The translations under genes were made by a program, and so were the position numbers. A stretch of 64,000 bases of DNA from Fallopia convolvulus (taxonomy: Eukaryota; Streptophyta; Magnoliopsida; Caryophyllales; Polygonaceae): positions 11,065,343 to 11,129,342 of the forward strand of contig OZ024723.1 of NCBI GenBank assembly GCA_964016875.1, written 5' to 3'. Positions 11,388 through 21,125 of this stretch are shown here, one piece after another (position 1 is the stretch's first letter; each line of letters begins with the position of its first letter). The notes below the pieces were generated by a model, which did no database searches, was not told the DNA's origin, and saw only the letters and a program-made list of their open reading frames with translations.

Positions 11388-12735
11388 ATGTCAATGAATT
11401 GGACACATGACCAAGAGATGATCTTCCTCAACATTGTTTTAGAGCTTATTCTTCCCCGTGATGATCCCAACTTCCCTAACTAGGTTGATATCCACCAGTG
11501 CTTCAAGGCTGAGACTGGGTGTTTGTCGATGAGAATAACTGTGGAATCAAGGTATATTCACTTTTTTAGGCTTTCGAAGATATGGAGCCGTTTCCAACAA
11601 ACGAATGGGGCATCATGTGGGATTCAAGTACCTGGAAAATTACTGATCACGACAAGTGGTGGGTAGTGAAATACAAAGTATGTGCAAATTCTCCTTTTTA
11701 CTTGAGAATATTAGGTAAAATTACTGAAAATAATACCAATTTGTAGTCTACCCTCTCCAAAATAATACCAAGTTTACACTTGACTCGTTTTGGTACAAAC
11801 TTTCATCATATTTAGCAAAAGTAATACAAGGTCATATTTAGAAAAATAATACCATGTTGATTGGGGGTTAAAGTCTTGGAGATTCGATTTTAGATTTGGA
11901 TTTAATTGATAGAAGGTTGAATGAAATTTCACTTTCTCTTGAGATCCAATTTTGATTATGCACACATAGTTGATAGAAGTCAAGAACTTTTATTTACTTG
12001 TAGGACTTATCTATTCTTCCCATGTACTGAAGTTTTGTAGGTTTACTTTGCCTTGTGTTCCAACTCTGCTTGTGTATGAAAGTGGGTTGTTTGATTCTTG
12101 ACTTATATGGTAAAGTATGTCACATAATATATAGATTCATAGTAATCAACCATTGTCAATGTCAACTTTGAGCAACCAGGCAATAATTAAATTGTATATT
12201 CTAAAGCTTTTTGCACACCAAGTAGGCAAGTACAAACAACAAATGAAAGCTGATGTTGGACACTAGAAAAGAGAGAGAGGGGAAAAAAGAGTAGAACTAA
12301 TTCTCATCATTTCCTTCACAATCGGCGTGGATTATACTCAATAACTTGGTGATTGACTTATCTCCTATTGCTTGTTGACATTATCAAATACCACTAAAAA
12401 TTATAGTACATTAAAAACGTTTTGATCTTTAATCTGACATATCATTAACTTATGTGTGGATTTTATGTGTCCTACCTATGAAAATCTAGGCCGAAATAAT
12501 ATCGCGTTGTTTTGTTTTCATTTTTTAAATTTGCAAATCTCTTGTGTGGTAGGAGTGCAAAGATTACAAGTACTTTAGGAAAAATGGCATGGATCCCAAT
12601 ATGAGTTCTCTTTTGGACAATATCTTTGACTCTCGAACCATGAACAATGAAGAAATGGTGCTTTAATTTTCTAGTGACGATGATGAGGAAGTGGGATGTA
12701 GCAAAAAAGAGCAAGAGGAAGATGAAAACATTTAA
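11388..12735 (+). pseudogene. Myb/SANT-like domain gene remnant, captured in the CACTA
   Basis: ATG at 11388 opens MSMNWTHDQEMIFLNIVLE, the first helix pattern of the plant Myb/SANT-like family (PF12776). A TAG at 11481 interrupts it. A second block ending at 11678 reads NEWGIMWDSSTWKITDHDKW before a GTATGT donor. After an intron of about 0.87 kb, an exon from 12553 continues ECKDYKYFRKNGMDPNM and SSLLDNIFDS, the usual tail of this domain, with a further stop before an acidic end. The domain order matches the family, but the internal helices near 11500-11560 are frameshifted. Related genes are DNA-binding proteins, some partnered with Harbinger-type transposases, but the promoter-like block upstream favours a host gene copy. 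Confidence 0.55.
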
Positions 12736-13189
12736 GGTTTCAAGTAATCTTAGACTTGTATTTTGTATGCCTTTAGTTGGTTTTAGTGACATTAGAGGAT
12801 TGCATTTAAGACATTGAGATTGTGTTGGAACATCTTATTGTGTTGAAGCGATTACACTTGTTAAGATTGTGTTGGACATTTTATGCATTTTTATGGTCGG
12901 GTTTGTATGAGCATTTTTGTGCATTTATAGGCTATATTTTGGCAAATTTTATATGTGCATTGTTTGAGTTTGAGACAATCTTTTGAGGAGTTAGCTAGTT
13001 TAGACAAGCTATGGATGCATTGTTTTTGAAAGGATATGGAGTTGGATAGTTTGATAGATTATAAGACTAATCTTCTATCTTGGTTAATTTGTGCTGGATT
13101 TGTTCAAAGCATGGTCTTGTAGTTGTATATATATATATGCGCCCCAATTCTTAACAAGTGCAATGTTTCAAGTTGGGTACCTATAATGG
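12736..13189. other. No gene seen between the Myb/SANT remnant and the subterminal repeats
   Basis: AT-rich sequence with a short (TA)n run at about 13125-13138. It may include the 3' flank of the captured gene. Nothing else is recognisable. Confidence 0.5.
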
Positions 13190-13940
13190 GTAATCAACTA
13201 CGCCCACAGAACCGAATTTAGCTAGCCTCATTATCCATATTCATCATATTGGCCACAAACTTAGTACTGACACTCGCTACATAAGGCAATCGTGTCAATA
13301 TGGCCATAAATATACCCAGAAACCATGTTTTTATGACAATATGGCCATAACATTAGAACCAAATATAGCTACGTGATTCATTCACGTCAAATTGACCACA
13401 AATGTAGAACCGAATTTAGCTTCGTAATTCATTCGCGTCAATATAGCCTCAACTTCAGCTGGAAATCATATGTTCATGACTATATGACCACAAACGTAGT
13501 ATCGAACTTAGATGCGTGATTATTTCACGACAATTTTTCCACAAAGGTAGAATCGAATTTAGCTTCGTAATATATTCGCGTCAATATGGCCGCACCTATA
13601 GCCGAATATTTTCCTGGCTATATGGCCAAACGTAGAATCGAATTTAGTTGCATGATTATTTTGCGACAATTTTCCTATAAATTTAGAACCGAATTTAGCT
13701 TCATAATATATTCGCGTCAATATGGCTGCAACTATAGCCACAACCCGTATTTTCATGGCTATATCACTACAAACTTAGAATCGAACTTAGCTGTGTGTAT
13801 ATTTCGCGACAATATTCCCCCAAATGTAGTCCTAACCATGAATTTCATGGGTAAACAACTAGAAAATTTGAGATTTGTGGGGGATGTTGTGGTAGTTACC
13901 CACAAACTTATCCACACTTGAATTTCCTGGCTATATGCGC
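13190..13940. repeat. Subterminal repeat array of the CACTA element (unit about 140 bp)
   Basis: The core gaaccgaatttagcttcgta and variants recurs about every 135-142 bp (for example near 13407, 13549 and 13681), separated by cgcgtcaatatggcc-type sequence and shorter ccacaaa-type repeats. CACTA elements carry subterminal repeats bound by their TnpA-type protein. The array stops just inside the terminal inverted repeat. Confidence 0.75.
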
Positions 13941-13941
13941 G

Positions 13942-13954
13942 TTTGCTAGTAGTG
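13942..13954 (-). repeat. Right terminal inverted repeat of the CACTA element
   Basis: Read on the minus strand, the end is CACTACTAGCAAA, the classic CACTA start. The next three bases, aag (13955-13957), would be one copy of the 3-bp target duplication. Sequence beyond this point is Copia coding sequence, which fixes the boundary. Confidence 0.75.
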
Positions 13955-16761
13955 AAGAGTATTCTCATATTGGGAGATAGCAAGCAACTCATTGTTGAAG
14001 GGCTAGGCATAATTGCTCTTAAAAGTTATCAAGGAAAATCAAAGCTTCTACACAATGTCCAGTATGTGCCCAAACTAGCTCATAATTTGCTCAATGTTGG
14101 GCAACTTATGTGTGGAGGCTACTCGGTGATGTTCGAGAATGACATGTGCATCATCAAAGAGAAGAAAAGCAATGATGTTATGATGAAGATTGCCACGGGA
14201 AAAAATAAAGTTTTTCCACTGGATTTAATTGGAAATACAGTTCATGCTCTTATAGTCAAAGGAGATGAGACTGCAAAACTATGGCATCTCAAGTATGGTC
14301 ATCTAAATTCTCAAGGATTGAAGCTCATGTCTACAAAGGAATTTGTGTATGGATTACGACACATTGGTGATCTAGAGTTATGTGAAGATTGTGTGTATGG
14401 AAAACAAGCCAAATGTTCCTTTCCAAGTGGAGATTCATGGAGAGCAAGTGTGTGCTTGGAGCTGGTCCATGCCGACTTATGTGGACCTATACAAACACCA
14501 TCTCTTGGTGGAAGCAAATATTTCTTGCTCATCATGGATGAATACACCAGTATGAGTTGGGTGTTGTTTCAACAAGCCAAGTTTTAAGCATTTGAGAACT
14601 TCAAGAAGTTCAAAGCACTTGTTGAAAAGCAAAGTGGAAATCAGGTTAAAGCTCTAAGGACTAACAGAGGAGGTGAGTTCATGTCATAGAAATTCATAAG
14701 GTTTTATGATGATCATAGCATAAGGCGTGAGATTACAACACCATGCACACCTGAGCAAAACGAAGTGGCAGAGAGATAAAATACAATTGTGGTTGAAATG
14801 GCCAAATGCATGCTCAAGGTGAAAGGGATTCCAAATGAGTTTTGAAGTGAGGCAGTTGCTACAGTTGTCTACATTCTCAACATCTCTCCAACAAAGGTTG
14901 TTCTTAATTCAACTCCATTTGAATCTTGGAGAATGAAGAAACCCTTTGTAAGTCATTTAAGAGTATTTGGATACATTGCATATGCTATGATAAATTTGAG
15001 AGCAAAGCTAGATGACAAGGCATAAAAATGTGTGTTTGTTGGCTATTCAACTCAGTCAAAGCCATATAGATTGTATAATCCTTGTTTGGCAAGATTATAA
15101 TAAGCATGAATGTGATTTTTGATGAGGATGCAAGCTGAAATTAGAGTCAACAAATTCAGAAGAATACAGGTGTGAAGAGGTCTGTTACACTTGAAGAGTT
15201 TGAAGAACTTGTTGTGGCGCCAACACAACGATCTCCCCTAACAACTCTTGATGTGTCATCAACATCTTCAGGCAATCAAAGTTCACCATCATCTTAATCC
15301 CTATCATCAAATGAAACTCATCCACTTCGAGTTAGATCACTTGTTGATATTTGTGAGAGTTATGACTTTGGTTTTGTAGCTATAGAACCCACTAGATTTG
15401 AGGAAGTTGTGGGTCAATCTGAGTGGCAAGAAGCAATGAAAGAGGAGATCAAGTCAATTTAGATGAATGAAACTTGGGAGTTGGTGAGCTTGCCTCAAGA
15501 TGAGAATGGCATTGGCCTTAAGTGGGTGTTTAGAACTAAATTCAGTTCAGATGGAAGCAAATCCAAGCATAATGCTCGACTGGTGGAAAAGGGATATGCT
15601 CAGCAAGAAGGTCTAGATTATGAAGAAACCGTTTCTCCAGTTGCAAGGTTTGAAACTGTGAGAATTGTGTTGGCTCTAGCTGCTCAATGAAAGCTAAAAG
15701 TGTTCCAATCTGATGTCAAATATGCATTTCTGAATGGTGAGCTTCAAGAGGAAGTGTTTGTCGAGCAGCCTCAAGGATTTGTCAAAAAGGGTGAAGAAGA
15801 GAGAGTATTCAAGCTAAGAAAGGCTTTGTATGGCTGGAAACGGGCTCCAAGGGTGTGGTACAACAAGATTGATGGGTTCTTCACTAACACATGCTTCAAC
15901 ACAAGTGAGAATAAGCCCACTTTATATGTGAAGAAAAGAGGTATCCATGAATTCATCATTGTATGCTTGTATGTTGATGATACCATTTATGTTAGTTCAT
16001 CACAAAGCTTGCTAGATGAATTTAAACATTCAACGATGCATGAATTTGAGATGACTGATCCTGGAGCATTGCAATGCTTCCTTGGATTGGAGGTAAAGCA
16101 AGGAAAAGATAGAATTTTTGTTTGCTAGAAGAAGTATGCTCATGGTCTATTTAAGAGATTTCACATGGAGAAGTGTGAGGTTGCTAAGACGCCCATGAAT
16201 GGAAATGAGAAATTGCAGATGGAAGATGGAACTGGCAAGGCAGATGAGAAACTATTCAAAAGCTTAGTTGGAGGGCTGAATTATCTATCTCACACTAGGC
16301 AAGATATTCAATACAATGTTAGTGTGGTGTCAAGATATATGCATTGCCCCACAAAGCAACATCTTGGTGTAGCAAAAAGGATCTTAAGATATGTTGCTAG
16401 TTCTGTTCAGTTTGGAATTTGGTATGAAAGTGTCAAAGACTTCAAGTTAAGGGGCTACACTGACAGTGATTGGGCAGGGTGTGTTGATGATAGGAAGAGT
16501 ACATCTATGTCAGTATTTGATTTAGGATCTGGAGCAATAACGTGGAGTTCCAAGAAGCAAGACACAGTTGCTCTCTCCTCATCAAAAGTAGAATATGTGG
16601 CTGCAGCTAAGCAAGCAATCTGGTTAAAGAAGATTTTAAAAGATCTTTGTTGTGAACAACAAGAAGGTTTGGAGATATGGTGTGATAAAAAATCAACCAT
16701 AGTTATGACCAAGAATCCAACCTTCCATACCAGAACTAAACATCAAAAAACTGGTATTTGA
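13955..16761 (+). pseudogene. Copia pol polyprotein remnant (integrase, reverse transcriptase, RNase H)
   Basis: The GAG-pre-integrase block reads LWHLKYGHLNSQGLK with CEDCVYGKQ (H and C ligands visible). The integrase follows with first Asp in HADLCGPIQTPS. The second is replaced: LRTNRGGEF where the family has LRSDRGGEF, so the catalytic Asp is Asn. The third, Glu, remains in EVAER. The reverse transcriptase carries the YVDD box (CLYVDDTIYV, about 15963-15992), and RNase H is seen at YTDSDWAGC and DRKSTS. Stops at about 14585, 14689, 14777, 14845, 15024, 15296, 15460, 15688 and 16126 break the frame repeatedly. The Asn change and stops mean no active enzyme is made. Confidence 0.85.
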
Positions 16762-16892
16762 AGGGAATATTGCCTTGGAATTCTGTGCTACAGATTTTCA
16801 GAATGATGATCATTTCACGAAGGTCTTGAACGAGGCTAAACATGAGCATTTTATGAGGAACATTGGTATGTGCAAACTTGGAGCAAGGGGAG

Positions 16893-17225
16893 GTGTTGAA
16901 GGAAGATTGATCAAGTCTGCACACGTGCTACTAGTCGTTGAACTTTGAATGTTTCAGTTAAGTCAAGTTAGAGTCATGTTAGTTTGAAGTAGTCTTTGTT
17001 TGTTGTTGAATTTTAGGAATTTGAATTGGTCTAGTTTGTTAGCACTTTTATCTGAACTTAGTAGGCAGTTTATTAAGTCCATCAAACCATGTTTATAGGC
17101 ATTCTCTGTTAGTGAAAATATGTGCTAGAGTCTGCATTTGTAATGCCTACTTAAGCCTTATTCTATTTAATGAATCATGTATACAATTCAGCATATATCT
17201 CTGTCTTTTTCTTCTATTGACAACA
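16893..17225 (+). repeat. 3' LTR of the Copia element
   Basis: The 333-bp segment opens TGTTG and closes CAACA, a perfect 5-bp inverted terminal repeat. It follows the purine tract gagcaaggggagg (16881-16892). The sequence directly after it is an MSH3-like exon, so tggct (17226-17230) would be the target duplication copy. The other copy is not in the window. Confidence 0.75.
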
Positions 17226-17383
17226 TGGCTATGCCTGGTTTAGTTGCTCAAGCATTGGCCTTGACTTTTCAATATCTGAAACAATTTGGTATGGAGAGGA
17301 TATTGCTCCTTGGAACTTTGTTTAGACCCTTCTCAAGAAGCATTGAGATGCGTTTCTCAGCAAATGAACTTCAACAATTAGAG
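17226..17383 (+). pseudogene. MSH3: Exon fragment of the mismatch-repair gene MSH3
   Basis: The plus-strand translation AMPGLVAQALALTFQYLKQF, continuing GMERILLLGTLFRPFSRSIE and MRFSANELQQLEV, matches the MutS core (domain III) of plant MSH3, where the motif SANTLQQLEV is conserved. It ends at a GT donor (17384). No neighbouring MSH3 exon follows within the next 780 bp, and on the left it is cut by the Copia LTR. MSH3 pairs with MSH2 to recognise loops in DNA; this piece alone cannot function. Assignment is from memory of the family; MSH2 or MSH6 would be the alternative but fit less well. Confidence 0.6.
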
Positions 17384-18168
17384 GTATATGGTGTTGTTGA
17401 CACCATTTTCAATGATGAGGCTGTTTATAATATGCTTTATTTTCAGCTTCTTTTAGTAATTCATATTAGGAGATGTGGATTCTTTAATTTACGCATAACT
17501 TAATTCTAATTCATTATAAAAGGGAATTAGATTTTGCTATATTATTGACTACTCATTGTGTTTCTGTTTCATAATCAGCTTCAACTTGAATCACCAACCC
17601 AGAGATATATTAGGCTCATCCTCATAGATTTCTAGGAGTGAGATTAAGTAAGGTTGTGATATCCACATTTGAAAGTACTTGATGAAATTTGATTTTTATC
17701 TCTATGCTTTTGATTGGCTAGGGTTCATACTGTTTTCTTTGGTTCAATTTTAACTAACCTGCTATTGGGACTAACGACATTTGATACTAGGCTTTACATA
17801 CTTTTAACAGTGTGCTAAGCTCAATTTGGATAATGTCGATAATTTCTCTTTGGTAGTTAGAGTAATTCTCAAATACATCCAATCTTCTTATTGTTTTGAC
17901 TGTATACTTTACATTACCTTGAATCGCTTTTTAAGAGGAAGCTTCTTCTGATCTCAAGGAGCTTGTGGATCAGTAAACGAAATTCTACCTTGAATCCACA
18001 AGTGTTGTTTGATTTAGGCATTACAAAGTTTTAGGTTCTTAGGATGATTCCAGACTTGTCCTATTTCTTCTTTTTTTTGGTCAAGTCTTCTATTTCATTT
18101 TTATTGAAATCATGGATGTAAATATTATTAAAAGTAGTTTCAGCTTGTTGTACAAGTAGGCAAGTAGT
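17384..18168. other. No gene seen
   Basis: Ordinary AT-rich, intron-like sequence between the MSH3 fragment and the Sirevirus 5' LTR. No ORF shows family resemblance. Confidence 0.5.
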
Positions 18169-19110
18169 TGTTGAGACGGTGTTGAGAACTCTGGTTCCAA
18201 AACATCCGAACAACGATGCTTGTCTCCAGTTTTGATAATGACAAACGCCATATGGAAACTAATGCTTGTCTCCATGAAGGGAATGCAAAAGGAACATAGA
18301 AATACACGATAGCAAGTTCCCATCAAGGGAACTCAGAAGAGAGTCGTTCCCCACATATGGGAACTCACATGTGACGACAAATAGTGCAGCGCGAATCGCG
18401 ACATCCTGTTTTGGACAAAACGAAGGCACAGTTTGTTCCTCGAACTGGGACGTGTGATCCAACGACCCGATTGACATTTGAAGTTGACTAAGTTCAAATC
18501 AAGTCACATGTGAAGATTGCAAACTTGGCATGCAAGACAAAGGACATTTTGGACAAACATGAAAATGAAGATTGGAGCCCAAGTTCAACTGAGTATAAAG
18601 GCAAATGAATAGTGCTCGGAATCCGCACTTCTCACAGAACAAATAGCCACACACAAAGAGATAAGAGAGAAAAAGCGAAGAGAAGTCCCAGGCGGCGAGT
18701 GTGTGATCTCGGCGACGGTGAATCCAAAGTTCCCAGGAGTTAGGGAACTGAGACAGTAAGCTCAAAGGTGTAAGGTTCGATTTATCTTATGTTTAGTTGA
18801 GTTGTTCGCTTAGGAACTAGGTTGAGAAGACTTGCTAGTGTTGCTAGAGTTTGGAAGAACTGCTAGGAACAAAGAAGTGTAAGTCTTGTCTGTTCTAACT
18901 AGGGAACAATCAATAAAACAAGTAGATCGTTCAAAATTCCTTCAAGCGGATGTAATGGTTTACCCACACAACTAGTTGGTTGTCGTGGGGTTCCTCTATA
19001 AAGGAACTGTGTCTTTTACATTCCGTTTTACTTGCGATTGTTTACTTTTGCTGCCTTGGGAACAGCCTAACTGCTAGCTCCCATGCTCTTACTAGCACGA
19101 CGATCCAACA
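18169..19110 (+). repeat. 5' LTR of the Sirevirus element
   Basis: 942 bp, opening TGTTG and closing CCAACA. It matches the 3' LTR along its length but lacks a segment of about 40 bp present there and has a short insertion near 18190. The stretch tataaagg (about 18594) is a candidate TATA element for the element's transcript. Confidence 0.88.
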
Positions 19111-19131
19111 ATTAGTATTAGAGCAGGCACG
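19111..19131 (+). other. Primer-binding site, initiator tRNA-Met type (mutated)
   Basis: The sequence attagtattagagcaggcac directly follows the LTR and resembles the plant Copia primer-binding site built on TGGTATCAGAGC, with G-to-A and C-to-T changes. The changes fit methylated-cytosine decay. Confidence 0.65.
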
Positions 19132-19166
19132 CTCTAGATTTTTGTGTTAGTATCGCAGGTTACAGG

Positions 19167-20997
19167 ATGTCTCAGGAACTCACTCAAGTTGGACATGGGA
19201 ACAACAAACCTCCAAGGCTTATCACCGGAAGATTCGAACACTAGCAACGCAACATGAAGGATTGGATGCGCAACCAAGACTTTCAAGCCTGGTGTGTCAT
19301 CGAAGTAGGGAACTTCGTGGTAGACACAACCATTGGCAATGACTTCACCAAGTGGGGACAAAACGAATGGAAGTGCATAGAAGCAAACTTCAAGGCCAAA
19401 CAGTACCTCAAGAACGCCATGTCGGAACAAGATTGCGATAGGGTAGAAAATCTGGAAACGGAGAAGGAGATGTGGGAAGCCATCCAACAAATGCACATCG
19501 GCAATTCGGACCTCAGAGAGGACCTCCAAATGAATGCTAGGATGGAGTTCTTCAATTTCCGAATGGAGATGGGAGAATCTGTTGATAGCTACCCCTCTCG
19601 CTTTGAAGCCCTATGTACCTAGCTTACTGGACTTGGGATTACCTTGGAGGAGATCACCGACTCTTTACTTGTCTAACAACTCTTTACTGGTATAACTAGT
19701 GAATGGGCCAACGAGAGGACCATGTTCAAAGAGAATCATGAGAACAGGAATCTAATGCTTCACCAAGTCTTTGGGAATTTGGTGGGACATGAGAAAAGAA
19801 AACAAGATGACAAGGAGAAAGAAAGGGCACACAAAGGAATTGCCCTGAAATTGGAAAAGATGCTCAAATTCGTTCAGGAGCAACACGAGGACTTTGAAGA
19901 AGAAGAAGAAGAAGATGAGGAACTCGTCCTTGTCACCAAGGCCCTTCGATCCTTATACAATAAAGGGAAATTCAAAAAGGGCTATGGGAACTCGCAACGA
20001 GGTCAGAATTCCCAAAGTCGGCCCATGGAGAAGGACCTCACTGACGTCACATGTTACAAGTGCTACAAGAAGGGGCACTTCGCCAAAAACTGCCCACAGG
20101 GAACTGACAACGGGAAACAAGGGAAGAAGGTTGACATTGCCACCTGGAGCGACGATGAGGATGAAGATCCCGAATCTTGGGCACACCCAGACATGTGTGC
20201 AATGGCCATAGGGGAGACCACTAGGAAACAATCCAGTGAGGTAACCACTAAAACTATCCTTGAGTCCTTATCTAACTATGAAAAACCTAAGTTATTGAAA
20301 TTGCTCTCTAGCCTTGTTAAGGACAATATAAAATTGCAAAAGAAGATAGATGAATCAGAACACACAAATGCTGAATTGGTTGGTCTTGAATCATGTTCCA
20401 ATTGTGTGAAATTGATTGATAAGCTTCAGTCCTACCTATCCCATATAGTGGCCTTGGATGAGATTAAGACCCTAGATAGTGACATAAATGAGTTCCTACA
20501 AAAGTTGAGCAAGGGAAATGTAAGTCATGAAGCCTCGAGTTCCGAAACCAAATTTGTCTCTGCCAAACATGGGATTGGGTACAAGTCAGAGTGCCCAAAG
20601 AATGGGAAATCTCCTCTTAATGAACAGGAGATAAGTGAGTGTAGGGCCCTAGAACTCCAGTGTGAAAAACAAAAGAATGCCCATTTAGAAGAAAAAATAT
20701 GTGTCCTGGAAAGTAGGGTAACTGGAAAGAGGGATTACTACACTGGGAACACTGGGCACAAACTCTGTCAAAATTGCCAAGGGAAATGGGTCGAGGGTTT
20801 ACAACAAGGAAACAATGGATAGGAACATGATACAAAGACCCCATCCCAAGTACTACTTAGGTGAGTACTCTAAGACCTGCTGGACTTGTGGTGCGCATGG
20901 GCACTACAAGGAACGTTGTCCCAAAGGCAAAGCTCAAACTCAAAGAAATCAGGAGTATTGGAATAGGCAAAACCAACATGTCAAAAGAATATACTAG
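19167..20997 (+). pseudogene. Sirevirus gag region with two CCHC zinc knuckles
   Basis: ATG at 19167 opens MSQELTQVGHG. The capsid-like region includes MRNQDFQAWCVIEVGNF and ENLETEKEMWEAIQQMHIGN, typical of the plant Copia gag (UBN2) family. One knuckle reads CYKCYKKGHFAKNCP (about 20053-20097), and a second reads CWTCGAHGHYKERCP (about 20878-20922) in a shifted frame. Between them is a charged coiled-coil-like stretch. Stops occur near 19243, 19620 and 19675, and the frame changes near 20820. Two knuckles in gag are a Sirevirus trait. This protein would form the particle shell and bind RNA. Confidence 0.82.
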
Positions 20998-21125
20998 AGG
21001 TCCCACTCATAGGAACTCACGCGATGTCAATATTGCTGATTATGTTTTGTTTGAGACTATATTTCCCTGTAAGGAACCAGGAAAGAGTCATCTTGCCTGG
21101 GTCACCAAAAACTAATTCTCCTTGT

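Larger units (their letters stand above)
2256..13954 (-). mobile_element. CACTA (En/Spm) DNA transposon; right end visible, left end missing
   Basis: Evidence is a TNP2-type transposase gene (6090-9686), a PF03004-like second gene (2780-4757), a repetitive subterminal zone (13190-13940), and a right terminus reading CACTACTAGC on the minus strand, ending at 13954. The right flank is coding sequence of a Copia element, so the CACTA inserted there. No matching CACTA start is seen on the left, where a Gypsy LTR abuts at 2255, so that end is lost or lies beyond the window. A plus-strand promoter-like block (10150-10560) and a Myb/SANT gene remnant (11388-12735) sit in its right arm and look like captured host DNA. 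Confidence 0.72.
13955..17225 (+). mobile_element. 3' part of a Ty1/Copia retrotransposon, cut by the CACTA insertion
   Basis: From the CACTA end onward the plus strand encodes, in order, the end of the protease region, GAG-pre-integrase zinc finger, integrase, reverse transcriptase and RNase H, then a purine tract and a 3' LTR (16893-17225). The 5' LTR, gag and most of the protease should lie on the other side of the CACTA, left of this window. Confidence 0.85.

Noticed and set aside
19894..20248. Alternative frames on both strands over the Sirevirus gag
   Set aside because: They overlap the clear zinc-knuckle reading frame and have no family resemblance.
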